A stretch of DNA of 64,000 nt from Sipunculus nudus. Taxonomy: Eukaryota > Annelida > Sipuncula > Golfingiida > Sipunculidae. Positions 13,401 to 28,400 of the stretch are shown piece by piece; the first letter of the stretch is position 1, and each line of letters begins with the position of its first letter. The notes under the pieces were generated by a model. The model searched no databases and was not told the DNA's origin. It saw nothing but the letters and a program-made list of their open reading frames with translations. The stretch spans positions 16,085,601 through 16,149,600 of the forward strand of contig CM049319.1 of assembly GCA_026874595.1 (NCBI GenBank), written 5' to 3'. The translations under genes and the position numbers were made by a program.

Positions 13401-16400
13401 TAAGTTTTTCCATTCAAAGGTCTATTCTTTACTGTTAAATTCAGCTTTTTCTTTTGTCTGCTTTGAGGCCAGGAGCCATTGTTGTAGAGCTAACCAGTAT
13501 ACTGAGTTGTTAAACTGTGACAAACATTTGTTTTGCTGTGTAGTTTGATTAACATCCTGGCAGATGTTGCGACCTATGAGTACTTTCCTGTTAGAAGATA
13601 CTTCTGTTTCATTGCCACATTTGTAAAAATAAATTATCGTCAGTGCAGCTTTTGAAAAAATGATAATTTTCTTCAGTTATATACACATGTGAACAGGAGA
13701 TGATAAGGGATTTATATGCTTTAATATATTGTATCTGTTTAGGTCATTATCAGTTTAAAATAATTTCTTTCTATGTCAATTTCTTAGCAACAGATTGACA
13801 GCTTAATTAGTGTATAGCCCCCATTGAATCTTTTATGATCTTTTTGTTGGCACCTTTCAGGGTCTGGAACTATTCCAAAATAAAGGTGTGTCAAAGACAG
13901 CTCTTGAGGAACAGGAGGAAGAAAAAGCTCTGCAGCTGAGAAAGTTGTTAATTGAGAGAGAACAAGAGAAATTCAAGGTCACTGACCCAGAAGGGTGAGA
14001 TCTTTTGAAAAATTATATTCAGATATAAGGTCATACTGTGATACAGTGATTCAGGGATTTCATGATAATCATAACCAGACTTCTTTGTAACGGTTGAAAA
14101 CGATCTTTGCAAAACTCTGATTTGTCAGAATTGCCTCCAGATGTCCATGTTGAGTGTGTTTGGAATAGTTTGGTGGCCCCCCACATGATATAAACATGTA
14201 GATATAAACAAATGAACAGCCTGTGTGGGATTACACTCTTTACACAGTGCTTTAACTATATAGGCCTACTCCCTATATCGTAAGTGCTGTTTGTTATGAC
14301 CTCGTATCCTGAATTGCTACACCAGAGGGGAGCTGAGACCTTGTTCTCAGGTCAAGACACAACCAAGCAAGTAATACACGGAGCCAATCATGTTCATTTC
14401 ATTTTGAGTGACAGCTTATTGCCCCGGTAACAGTCTGAATAGGCCACAGGCTCAGAGAGAATTGCCCCAGACGTGGTTTGCTTAGGGCCTTGGGCACAAT
14501 TAGGATCCCCGGCCGGTGAGTTGTAATTCAAACGAAACATAACAACAAAGGCTGCATGCACACCTCGCTGGCTGGTTTCAGTTGTGCAGACAACGGATAC
14601 ATGGCTACGCTAACACAGTCAAAATGTCATAATCGAATTGGTCAATGATGCGAGTATACAGAGGGAGCAATTAAAATTCGACCGCAAACTCTCATCAAGT
14701 GCTGCTTGAAGCGCAGCTATGGGCCGAGCCAGGATGCCTGTCGAGTGTTTGTTTATTTGCATCTGGTTGGCTGCTTGTCACATCATACGCATGTTTTTTT
14801 CAGGGGACAACAAACCGCCATCTGGTGTCTAAATATATCATAAATGGTCAAACTGGCAGCATGAAAATCAGGTGCTTCTTTAGAAGCGCAAGATTTCCGC
14901 TGCCTCGGGAGCGTAGTGTGTGATGAGAACTGCATTTTCTGGTATATTTTTATATAAGGTACATTGGATTATCTTTAGTTAATAAACATCAAATATCAGA
15001 ATAGTCCCCTTTCAGAAATTCTATCCTTTAATAGTTTTGTTTATACATATCATTAAATATTTCATTAAATTCCATTTAACATGCTCAGGAAAGTTTTGTT
15101 TCCCAGCTGTGATATTCATGGGTAACTCTAGTTGGGGTTATATTCTGTTCATTTTATGTCATATTGTTAAATAACAGGTTTGGGAACTAATATTTATAAT
15201 TTAGCAATTTAACATATTATATATTGATTCGTTTAGTATATATTTTGTTGCACAGGGAGGAGATCAGAAGGTAGGTGGGGCAAGCTTTGTGGGTACTGCA
15301 GTGCTGCCACCTAGGCAGGTGTTAGCACATCATTTTCTGTCATTCATTGAAGACAACTGTAAACTTATAAATACAAAACTTCCAGGAATAATAAGAGAGC
15401 CTATCAGTGGACTGTGTAGATATAAATACTTATTTTCTGCATGTTGTTATGATTTATTTAACTTCTTTTCTGAGTTAACTCTCATAATGGAAACTTATAG
15501 TGCTGCCCAGTGCTGCTCATCTTTGTATATAGTTTTTTGTATGTTTTCAGCAGTGTGCTTTGCTTACCTTTTCATTCTTAACTTGCTTGTTTTAAATTCT
15601 CAGTTATTTTATGTGCAGTTTAACTGTCCTCCTCATACTGTAAAACCAAAGATATTGTAGAGTAAAAATTGCAACTTAAAACCTTGCCTAAGGGTGCAGA
15701 TGGCATGCGATTCACCTAGTGCTGTAAGTCTGTGAGTTTGTGAACTGACCAAAGCCTAAAAGTTAATAAAAATAATGAAAATTAAGTAGCCGCAAGTTTC
15801 CTCTGATTATAATTTGTTTGTTTTCATGTCTGGATATATTATGGGAGAATAATGGGTAAAAATAGGGAAGGGATGGGTACATTGCAAAGTCCATTATACA
15901 AATATTTATGCTTGAATTAGGAGTGTCTAAAAAATAATGGCAGTGTTTTGAGCTGTAAGATTATTAAGTTTTATTCTGTAAAATTAAAATTTTTTAAATT
16001 TAAACAAATAATTAAAACATATGTAATTTATTTCCAGAAGAAATGGTCAAAATATTCTCATTTTACTAGCAACTCATAACCGGTATTTTCATTCCTAGTA
16101 TCCATTATTGGGATCCAAATCAATTAATCTGATTTCAAAAAGAGATTTTTACTCATTAAATTAAATTTAAATATCTAGATTTTACATATATTACACATGC
16201 ATAGGAAAATCTAGAATGCATGGGATTTCATAAGCTGTCAAAGCAGTGTTGCTAGAATGGGTGACTATGATGACACATGCAAACAGCTTGCTGGTATGAA
16301 CCAGTCCTTATGTTTGAGTGGTTAGGTTGGCTGACCACAGAGCTGGTACTCATATAGGGGTTCAAATCTGAAAAGTGCAGATGATATTGGCCCATGCTGG

Positions 16401-19400
16401 ACTTTCATCCATAGTCATGAATAAAAATTTGGGAGAGTATAAGTTCCCATGTGCTTTCTTGTACTTAGGCCTCCCCTGCCTATTTAGGGAGGCAGTTGGT
16501 ACCAGTAGTTGCAACAGGAATAGAGATTACTAGCCGTGTGAGTTGCAAAAGTGGTCTTACTAGGAGGAATCAGTGGCATGCCAGTGGGTATGTAAACAAG
16601 TGCTGGTTGGCTCAGGGTGTCACTTCAGACATTCACATTCTGTAGAATTTGAAAAAAAAAGTTTGAGACTATAGCCAACAAGAGAGGCCACATACACACT
16701 GTCTATCTTAAGCCTGGGTCACAACCAGCCATATTGCTCCTATGGCATCAAAATTTTGTGAAGAATCTCACATGCAACGCAAGTCTGTCTTGCAAAATTT
16801 TGAGGTCGTAGACAGCCTGTTAGCATGTACGGAGGATTTTAGACATGTCCAACAGATTCTACGCATTTTCTGCAAACAGCGAGGTGCAAGTGTTACTTGC
16901 TCCACCTGCAAGGAGTCGTAAGAAGTTTGCAAGTAAAACATGCAATTTTTAAGATACCATGGGAAGAACATTTGTGGTCTAAGACCCAACGAGGGTGCAA
17001 GTGCAACTTGCCTGCTGAGTACGGCTGTCCAATGTCCTCCGTACATGCTTATAAGCTGTCTACAACCTCGAAATTTTGCAAGACCAACTTGCGTTGCACA
17101 TGAGATTCTTCACAAAATTTTGATGCAAACATGCCATAGGAGCCTGTCGGCCGAGTGTGACTTGGGCTTATCCTCAACCACCACGGCCTCCTTGGCACCC
17201 AAAATTTGCAGTGGATGTATGATCCCAAAATTTTTGCTTTCAGTTGGAATCAAGGCTTTATGTATAATTGCAGTATATAAACATGTGGAGATGTTTTTCT
17301 CATTGAAATGTTTAAGGAAGGGATGCATGGGATGGCTTAGTTCAGTAACAAAAAGCATGGTAATGGATGTAATTGTTGGGAATAGACAATCTAATCCAGC
17401 AATATCACATGCAAATCAGTTTTGTCCAAAAGGCAGTTCTGATTTTCCTGACAATTCTTCTGATCCTCAGCTCATCATGTAAAGCATTATACATGGCGTT
17501 ATTATAGACTGGTCACTTGATGTCATTAAAGAATGGTCACAAGATGTCATCATAGACCAGCTTCTGTGATCTAGCGGTAGAGCTTAGGACTCAAAGCCAG
17601 GAAATCATGAATATTCAAATATTTGATTTTTCACTTTTGGCCCATACTCAGGGGGAGTGCTCTGCAGGCTAAATGGGGAAGCCATGCCCCATGGCCATAT
17701 TTCACTCACAAACCTTTTCACCTGATCACCAGGATCCCCTGTAACATAGTCCAAAACTAGAATGTTATCCTGCAGATGTACATACTTAAAATATAAATTT
17801 TATTTATTTTACATGGATTGTACAACTAGTTAAAGTATCTTATATGAGGCAGTCTCTAAGCTAGGATGTTGGCGCTCAGTAGTCAGTAAGGGTGAAGGAA
17901 ACTGGAGGACCCAGAGAAAACCACCAACCTTGGACTGGCCACTACAACCCACTCTCATAGACCACCAGGAATCGAACCCAGGTCACCAACGGAGTTAGAC
18001 TAGCATTAAAAATTGGAGGCACTTACCTCCAAGAAAAATAATTAAAAAGAAAAGAAAAGAAACTGGTCACATGATGTCATTCAAGACTGGTCACATGATA
18101 CCATTATAGAAGGGTTAATTTGTTCACAGAAAAATTTTGGAGGAAGACAAGGAAGCCCAGAGGAAGGAAGAGGAAGAAGAATGGACCAAACTGGAGCAGA
18201 AGGTCTCACAGATAGAGAGAAAGCAGGACAAGAATGGGACGAATACTCAGCAACCATCCATGTCAGCATTACCAGCAGGTATTCCTGTAATTTAAGGTGA
18301 TACAGAGAAGGGATAAGTTGATGGCAACTCAAGGCAGAAATATTGTTTAACATCTGATGGATTCGTATATGATCTAATGTTAAAAAGTATGAAAGTGTGT
18401 ATTATGTCATCTGGTTTGCTAGTGCAGATATTGAAACATCATGAAATCCATGTATTTAAAAATATGAAATGCATTGATTCTGTTTTTCTGCAAGTTTTTA
18501 GAAATATAAAAAATTGGATTATGTCATTCAAATGTTTGAAATATGGAAAATATGGATAATTTTCTTTCCATTATGAAAACAGGATTATGTAATCTTTATA
18601 TTTAAAAGTATGGAAACATTGATTATTCAATCATGTCCCATATATGTTTAAAATTAAAATATCAAAACTAACGATTGCATTTTCATTTTAATCTATTAAA
18701 AAAACTTAAGTGTTGATTTTATCACTAGATTTTATTTGTATTACCATCTTGTTTAAATATATTAATCATAATAGAAATTTAAGCTTTTTCAATACCAAAC
18801 AGGCGAAATACAAGTTAGTACCAATGGTGTCCACCAGATAGCAGTAGGGGGCACAACCACAAATGGCAGAAGTAATCAGGAACCAAAGGAGGACGTAAAG
18901 TCAACAGAACATGAATTGTTTAGGTCTGAAGTTCCTAAAAACCATGCTAAACAGGTAAGGGTAGACAGTTTGAACATTATCAGAAGTTTGGTAATTGAAA
19001 CCCTGTGTGCCACAGTGGTAGTGTATACTGCATATATATTACTGGATGTTAACAGCACTTTTTTTTTAGCTCAGCTGACTGTAAGTCAACTGAGGTATAG
19101 GAATAGCGCTTTGTCCGTTGTCCATCTGGGCGTCAGGCTGTCTGGGTGTCCGGCCGTCCGTTAGCAGGGCACAAATCGTAACTGCTGGTCCTATAAATTT
19201 CTAAGTGAACTTCCAGGGAGGTAAATAAAAAATCTCCTTGGACACCTGAAATTAGGTCACTGCGACCTATATTCTCCAAGCTATGGGGCTTGAAAGTACC
19301 CCCCAGAATAATCAAAAATTTGATTCAAAACCTCTAATATCTTGATAATTAATGCATGGATTGTCATGAATCTTGCCTTAAATATATACCATGACTAGTT

Positions 19401-22400
19401 TTGTCAGTTCCCGCAAAGTGGTGTGCCACCTGTATTTTTTATATTTTAACTAATATTTTTATATTTATTTTACTATAAAATGACAACAATCACCCTGTCT
19501 GTCTGTCTGTTTGTCTAGCTGTCTGTCTGTCCATGCGTCCATCCACACAAATTTGTTTCCAAATGATAACTCTAGGTATGATTGACATACAGATTTCAAA
19601 CTTGACTTACATATGCAAGAACCTATATGATTTTGGGGTCACAGGGTCAAAGGTCAAGGTCACAGGACTCACTTATTTAAAAAGATTTTGGCTGCATTTT
19701 AAGCCAAGCTTTTCATCCCAAACTTTCCATTTTGCACATTTAGCTGACTTGCCAGTATGGGGAGAGAATAAATAAATTTTGGATCACAAGGTCAAAGGTC
19801 AAGGTCAGAGGGGCCATCTGTTTCCAGATGATAACTCCAGTTTAGTTTGACATCTTGGTTTCAAACTTAACTTATATATGACTCACAATAAAGTCAGAAC
19901 TGTGTCGTTTTCGGGTCCAATGGTCAAAGGTCATGGTCACAGGACTCATTTCTTTAAAAAGAATGCATATGCATTTGAAGCCAAACTTTTCATCGCAAAC
20001 CTTCCATCTTCACGATATTTTTAACCTGCGAATAGGGGAAGATTCTGGTCGATTTTGGGGTCATGAGGTCAAAGTTCAAGGTCATAGTACCCACTTATTT
20101 AGAAAGATTGTGGATGCATTTTAAGCCAAACTTTTCATCCCAACCCTTCCATCTTGCACATATAGCTGAACTGCCAATAGGGGAAGAACTTGATTGATTT
20201 GGGTGTCACAAGGTCAAAGGTCATGTTCACAGGGGCCCATCTGTCCACATTTTTGTTTCTGTATGATAACTCCAGTTTGGATTGAAATATTGGTTTCAAT
20301 TTTGACTTATATATGACCCACCAATAATGTAAGATATGACCCGCCAATAATGTAAGAACCCTTTTGATTTTAGGGTCATAAGTCCAAAGGTCAAGATCAC
20401 AGGACCCACTTCTTTACAAAGATTGTTGATGTATTTTAAGCCAAATTTTATGTCTTAAACCTTCTATCTTCCAGATGTTGCTCACCTGCCAATAGTGGAA
20501 GTAACTTATGGATTTTGGGGTCACAAGGTCAAGGTCATGGGGGCAATCAATCCACATATTAGTTTCCAGATGATAACACCAGTTTGGTTTGAAATATTGG
20601 TTTCAAAATTGACTTATATATGGCCCACCACTAAAGTAAGAACTGTTGATTCTGGGGTCATGAGATCAAAGGTCAAGGTCACAGGACCCACTACTTTAGA
20701 AAGATTGTGGATACACTTTAAGCCAAACTTTTCATCTCAATCCTTCCATCATCAACATGTGGTGCACCTGCCAATAGGGGAAGTTTCCTTTTGATTTTGG
20801 GGTCACAAGGTCAAATGTTAAGGCCACAGGGCCCGTCCATTCACAAATTAGTTTATGGATGATAACTCCAGTTTGGGTAGACAGGTTGGCTTCAAACTGA
20901 TCACATGACCAATATTTTGGAAAACCTCATAAACATATATCCTTTTATAAAAATGCAGCTGAGCGTCGAGACCCATGGGTCCCTAGTTGTCTTCTCCAGG
21001 AGGATTCGTGTTCATCCCTGTTCTTGTGTGTTTGTATGTTTTCTCACAACATAACTCATACAATCATGAACAGAATCTCATGAAATTTTCAGGAATGGGC
21101 CAATTGAGAATCAGTTGTTGTGGGTCTGGCACATATACATATAATCTGGATTCAGTAACATCATGAAGGAATATTCACAAATGTGCAATCAGTTATGCAA
21201 GAATGAACCTGGGAATATGGGCCAATAAAGTGAATGCCAGCATGGTTATTTTAATGTTTTGGTAAATTTACTTGGTCTGCTTCATCTTGGTCCCCATGCT
21301 GGACCATTACAGAAATAGGATTTGTAAATTTCCATGCTAAACTTGGTGTGTGTCTGGATAAGATGTAATACTGTGTATATGCACGAGTTATGTTGTGAAC
21401 AAACACACACACAAACACACACACAGATGGAGATTAACACATTCCCTCCTGGCACAGGCATTTAACAGAATATCTTATTAGAATTTAAAACCTTTCAGAT
21501 AAAGCTATCAGGAAGCTACAATATACAGATTAAATGGTAAAACATATTTACAGAAAACATGACTCTGTGTTTTCACAGCAAAAGGAGCACCAGGTTGTGT
21601 CAGTGTTGATGAAACAGCAGGACAACTCTACACAGAGGGAAAATGAGTTGAAAGAGGCGCGATATCAACAGGAACGAGCTGAAATCCAGCGAGAACAGGA
21701 CCAGCAGACTGGCTCCTCAGGACCATCCAGGGTAAGTGAGACCTTCCAATGATAATCTGGTACCAAGGACCTGCCCAGTCTCCTACAGAGGTCGCCACTG
21801 CTTTACTCTGTCAGCAATTGTAGTCTATGAATGTTAAGGCCTGAAATGTTGGCAAGAATTCAAGCATAAAGTGGAGTTTTCTAACTGCAAATTTTGTAAT
21901 TGTACATGAATGAGATGATTATCTGAATGATCTACATTCTTATGAGTCAATGTTATTATAAGGATACATGACAAATTGATGCTTTTATCATATATACTAA
22001 AATTTGTATGGGCTGTAACTATTCACTGGTGCATTAGTGCATCACTAAACAATGGCAAATATTTTATCAGTATCATCAGGTGTACCTGTATTGACATGTT
22101 GAGCTGTTTACAATACATGACCATCAAACAGAAAGTCTGTCATTTAACTAGAGACATCAGGCATTTAATAATGGTCTGTGGCCCATCGCATGTAAGACAA
22201 AACATCATTGGTCAGAAATCAGTTAATCAGCATATGATTTGCTGTTTGTTGTAAAATCAAATAAATATGAGGAACTATTTCATTATTTGTTAAGCATGGT
22301 GGCAATGGCATGGGGAATGATCAGCTTCAAGAAGAAAGAGGCAGTGAAATCTTAACTCTGATATATTAGTGTATCGTATCATGTATCAAACAGTTAGTTG

Positions 22401-25400
22401 ACAGCATAATAATAAGGCCATCCTTCCTACAATGGGAGGGGGTCACAGGAAGAAGATATACTGTGGATCACACACAGGAAAACTAATTCAAAAAAATTTT
22501 GCAGATGTACAGAGTACTTTGTTAAGTTTATATTTAAAAAATGGAGATGGTTACCTCTGAAGAATATTTTTTTTAATGTACTTAAAACACGATATGCTGT
22601 TGCACTAAGCCAAGGACTTGTAAAAATAATTAATGACCCCCACACCATCACTAGACAAACAGGGAGAGTCCATTGCCTTTACCAGATGAAATTGTTCTGT
22701 TCTGAACATAGTTTGGTCCTAATTGTGCCAAGTTCTTATTTTTCTCTGTTCAAGTTTAGGACATTAACTTCTGTCATAAGTTCTGCTTATTAACTTTTGC
22801 ACAACTAATAAATAGACAGTATTACAATCTTGCCTATCCTGTATTGGACATAGCTTCTGTTTTAAGATCTGACCACAGAAATTAGGAAAGGACTTTTGTT
22901 GCAAGAGCTCTCCTTCTAGTTTCTTAACATAACAAACTCAAAATTACCAAAATAATCACTCACAGCTAGCAAATCACATTATATTGTGTTGATGACAGAA
23001 GCCTGTTTGACATAGTTATATTTCTGTGTTTATGATGTAGTGTGTCTGGGAGCCCCCAGCAGTCCACCATTACCACAGAAACCTTAGCCCTGTCACCTCC
23101 AAGGTATAAGTCTGTATATACAGGCAGTACTCCTTATGTACATACTTGTGCATGGAAAGTATAAATGTGTGGTGATGAACAGCTTCACTGATTAAACTTT
23201 CTGGATTGTGGAGTTTACTGGTGTAATTTTTAGCTCAGCATTTTGTGGCCTAGTGTGAGTTTTTTTTTCTAAGTCTAAATAAAAGCAGAGTTTGTGCTGC
23301 TGTTAGCTTCAAATAAAGGATTACTAGATCAACTGAATAATTCTAAATTAAGTTGTAGGCTGCGATGTTACACCTGCACTCACAAATTATACCATGCCAT
23401 TTCCTTTGTTCTAAGTTTATGTATGTATATCAAAAGAAACTTGAGGTAAAAGATTAACTTGATGTCCAAACCAAGCCTGTAGTGTTCAAGTAATACAAGT
23501 ATGTGTTAAATATAATACACCTGGGAAAGATTTGGATGAAGGAAGCTCCAGCACCTAACACTAATGTGCCTGTAGGGTTTACTCTGTTCATGCAGTGATC
23601 AGTTTACCTTCTTTCTAAATCATTCCATCTACCAGATGCTTGTTGGCCATCTTTGCTGTATATGGCAACCAGGGCACTGGCTCAGGGCCATGCATGTTCA
23701 GAAGAATAAGAGGAGAGCTTTGCAGGTTTTGAGTAAAAAGAAATTTGATCAAAACAACCAGTGCAATCTCATTATATGGAACAAAAACATATATAAAGCA
23801 TTAAAAATTGGAGACTCATCTTATCTACAAAAATAATAATTATAAAGCAACAGAACAAAATAAAACCCAAGGTTGGTCAAATATAAGTTTAAAGAAAAGG
23901 GAATTGGCATGTTGCAATAACAACTATGTTGATAAAAATTCTTTCATACATTGGGTTGAATTTCTGGAATGATATTTTCTCATTTTGCTTCATCATGTTG
24001 TCATTAATTTTATGAATAGATTTATCAATCAGAAGAGGTAAGAGCTGTTGTTCAGGGAAAGGTTATTATATCCTTACCTATCCTTGTACTCCTCAGACCA
24101 AATAAATGATAGAGCTAAAATTTTTGGGTATGGGAGCTTAGTCTTTAAAGTTTCTTATCACTTACTTCATCTGGTATATAGAAGTCTAACACCTCTGTAA
24201 CATGGTAGACTGTGGAGTTAACTGTGTGTTTGAAATGGGCTCTGGAATCTATGTTCTCAAGAGAATCAACTAACAGAACTAATAAAATACTGTTAATCTG
24301 TTCTAAATGTTTATGTATATATGCATTCATACGTGTGGCCTGTTTTTATCGTAGTACTCATGTGTGTGTACATTACTTTATCAGAAATGACTTTTTGTAA
24401 AAATTTGCTATACCTGTCCTTATTCAAGTTAATTAGGATGTGTGTGCAGCATGTGATTTCTTTTCTCTTTGGGTGGTGATTATCTATATAAATTTACAAC
24501 TGATAATAAATGTTGTAATGGTTAGCCATTGCATATGGTGGAAGGATGATAGGCCAAGAGTTTTAATTATATATGTTTTACTGTAATATCCAGTGCTACA
24601 AATACAGGACAATTTTCAATTCTCCAAACCCTTCCCAAATGGGAAATAGCACTTTATTTTAAAGTTAAATTAAGCTGCCAAATATCAGTTATATCTACAT
24701 ACATAGTATGCATTGTCACAATTAAATTACAGATTAATTTTCATATTGATTGATATCCAACACATTAGTATACCTTTTTATAATAAAAATTATTTATAGC
24801 ATCATTTATATCACATTACATAAATTTAATTAATAAGTATGGTAGGTGAGTAATGCTTAAGAAATATTGAGATGTTTGACAAGAAGCATTTTGTCTACTG
24901 TATCAGATTATTGTTGATTTTAAAATAAAATGCTAACATATGATAATTAAAGAACAAATATTCAGAGGTAGAATAACTTCCAGGACAACTCCTTTTTCTA
25001 CACAAGCTGAAGCTCATGCACATTTTGCCAGGACTCTAGTGTTCTTGTTGATATTGCAGGGTTTGACCTACATGAGTGCTGAACGCACTCCTAGCTTCCG
25101 CATCCAGAAACCTGTACTACTGTGTCCGTACCCGAGAGCAGGGCATGATGGGACAGGTCCCACTACAAAGGAACCGGGCAGCCCCCTCGAAAAAGAGGAC
25201 GGGTAGGTGTCAGATGATCAGGTATAGAGGATCTTTATGACAACCTTAAATTATTGCAGGTGTGCAAACTAGAAATTACCTGTGAACTCCTATACACATT
25301 GTGCCAAGTCTAGAAGTTTGCATGGTTGTCGTACAAGAATGTGTGTGTAAATAAGTACATATACCTAAATTCACCATTATTGTAACTGACTTATACATGT

Positions 25401-28400
25401 ACGCAATAGCAGTCGAAACATATATTAATGTAGGGTATATATATTTATAAGACTTTGAATATCATCCATCAACCCAGTGACCCAAATACTCCTTGAATCG
25501 TTTGTTTAAGATTAGCTTAGGTACACAAGTATATTTGGTATGGCAGGAATATTTATAGCACCAGTACACAGGCTACAAACAGAATAATCCCTGAAGTTTA
25601 CTAATTATGTGACTGGATCATTTTTACCCATCGCACATGCAACCACTGTTGCTTGTGTGTTAAATACTTCAAATTAACTTAAAACTAAACTGTAAATTGA
25701 CCATTTTCATTCTAGTATAAACATTGCCCACTTACCTTTGTAATTCATATTGAAGGATCCACAAAGGAATTATCTAGTATGGACAATATCTTCAGAGTTA
25801 CTTTGTTTCTCTGATTTAACACAAGAAGGCACTTAGGAGCAAAATTGGTATTACCATAAATAACATTCAAGACATTTATGATTAACCTCATTAATATGCA
25901 GTGTCAGGACTGATGGGTTCCAAGTTACATTATATACTGACTTCCATTCAGGTGCTAATGCTTCATTGTTGTGCCTAAATATTTCCCCACAGGTAGAAAA
26001 ACCCACTGGTAGAAAAACCCAGGTAGAAAAACAGATAGAAAAACAGGTAGAAAAGCAAGATTGAATCAATGAATCTCCACCTTGATACATGTTAAGTTTT
26101 CAAATTGATCATCCCTGGAAGAGACCAGAGATTACAGGTACTTCCTCTCAATGTGCTTTTATTTTTTTTTCTACAGAATGGCTATATTTGAGGAAGAAGA
26201 AGCTGAAGAGAACATTTATATGGACATTGATGATGTCAACCCGAACAGAATGGTTAGTGTCCAGATGGCTGAGGTGTAAAAAATTAAAAATAAAAAGATT
26301 TAGTGAAAGAGACAAAGAAAAGATTTAGAAGAACAATAAATGAAAAAATTAAGATTTAGGATAAGAAGACAAGTCATAGGTGAACTCTCATTGTTACAGT
26401 ACAGTCATTGAAGTCAGCTAAAAACTGCAGGATGAAGATTCTGTTAATTTTCTAAATCCAATAGACAGCTCTTTTATAAGTACAGAAAGTTCAGAGCTAA
26501 GGTCCTTCATGTGGTCCTGCAAAGTCTTTCATTGAGGTTTTCTTGTGAAGATGTCTGGTTATATCTTACTACATATATGTTTGTAATGCTGTATGTATTT
26601 TAATTTTCAGTTTACTAATGAAGAAATAGCAGGACGACATCTCCAAGTTGTCCACCTGAAAAAGGTAATAAAGATTGTGCTTATACATCCATAGATAGGC
26701 ATATGTATTAATAGAATCACTCCAAGAAATTATATTGGGTACAGTGCCGAGGGGCATATGTATATGTACTGCATTCATACATCATACACATATATGTAAT
26801 AACACCATTAGTCAGATGTGGCTGATGTTTTTAGCTCAGCTGACTTCAATTCATCTGAGCTATAGTCGTGGTCCTTTGTCTGGTGTCAGTCTTGCCATCT
26901 GGCCGTCCGTTTACAGGGCACCTTTTGAAACCATTGAACCTATGAATCTGAAATTTTGCATACAGTTAGATGTTCCCAGAATCTCCCACCATACCGAAAA
27001 TTGGGTCACTAGGACTTGGTTCCTTTGAGATATTAAGGAAAAACCTCCATTTTCCATTAAAAACCCATTGTTACACTTCAAGACTGCCTAATATCAAAAC
27101 CACTTGGTCTGTTTTTGATCATATTTAGTGTGCCTATTCTTCCAAATTTTTTTCCATGAATATACCAAAAAATAGGTCAGTATTGCGTAATTTGTTGAAG
27201 TAACGGGCCTTTTTATAATCAAGATTCAATTGTATTACCAAAATTAGATCTGAAATTTGCCAATCTTAGCTCAGTTGACTGCAAGTCATCTGAGCTATAG
27301 CAATCACCCTTTGTCCATCTGTTTGTCCGTCTGTCTGTTAACCAGGCACAAATCTTAACTGCTGGTCCCGGAATCTTCTTACTTGACATCCAGAGAGGTC
27401 CATGAAAAATCTCCTTGGAAACTAAAAATTAAGTCTCTGTTACCCATATTATTCAAGCTATGGGGCTCCGAAGTACCCCTCAGAATAATGGAAAATTTGA
27501 TGCATAAGCACAAGTATCTAGATTATAGATTTTTTCCTCTATTCTTGAGACCTTTAAAGATGTAGTCTTCTGTTAACAGGGTACAGATCGTAATCACTGG
27601 ACCTCGAATCTTCAAACTTGACATCAAGGGAGGTCCATGAAAAGTCTCGAAAGAAACCAGACCCTAGGTCTCTGTTACACATATCCTCGAAGCTATGGGG
27701 CTCAGAATTATCAGCAAAAATTAAGAATTTTATACAAAAGCTCACTTATCTGAACAACTAATTCATTGATCACCATCATTCTTTGCATGCATATTGATCA
27801 TGGAGTTTTTCATAATTTTCTGCAGACTTAAGGCTCCAGCTGGATTTTTGAATGAACTTGAGCTTATATGCATGAACTATGATGCCACCTACATTATCTT
27901 AATATGTTGCCTGTGCAAGGACATATTGTCAACATGTCAGTTGGCTGAGCATCATGACCCATTGGTCACTTGTTTAAGTTATTAGCATGAACATAAATTC
28001 AGTACCTTAAATTTTTTCCAACTTTGTACATGGCACTTTTATTTCTGTATGCACTGTTAATTTTCACTGCATGTTTACATATTGATTTAATCTTTAAAAA
28101 TCTGAAATTTCAAAGGAATTGATTGAAAAGGGTAGCTTTTATTCAAGTTTTTAGACACCATGGTCAAGTGTTGTTTACATCAGGCCACTGGCCAGTACAG
28201 TGAGTTATGCAGCCCTTATCTGTGTCATGTAACCCACTCCAGGTAAGTGGCTTGGCTCAGCTTGGGTTATCTTCCGCTCAGCCCTGCAAGAGTAAAAACT
28301 TTGCATTCTTTTCACAAGGTGTGAAATTGAATATTAATTTCAGTATTATATTAAAGCTGAGATACTAATTTGGATAATTATATTGTTTCTCCCTCATCCA

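Larger units (their letters stand above)
13861..21731 (+). other. USH1C: Harmonin coiled-coil exons
   Basis: Exons 13861-13994 and 18130-18278 encode a charged helical block rich in E, K and Q (for example LEEQEEEKALQLRKLLIERE), the expected coiled coil after PDZ2. Exon 18803-18954 is a Ser/Thr/Asn-rich spacer. Exon 21579-21731 encodes a second heptad-like segment (NELKEARYQQERAEIQREQD), in the place of the second coiled coil of vertebrate isoform b. Phases 0-2, 2-1, 1-0 and 0-0 agree. Confidence 0.85.

Noticed and set aside
15289-15660. 123-codon open frame with hydrophobic C-terminal half
   Set aside because: Lies in a harmonin intron, AT-rich composition like the intron, no recognisable family. 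Hydrophobicity comes from T-rich sequence.
16768-17482. Overlapping open frames up to 180 codons on both strands
   Set aside because: They are mirror products of the palindromic MITE arms.
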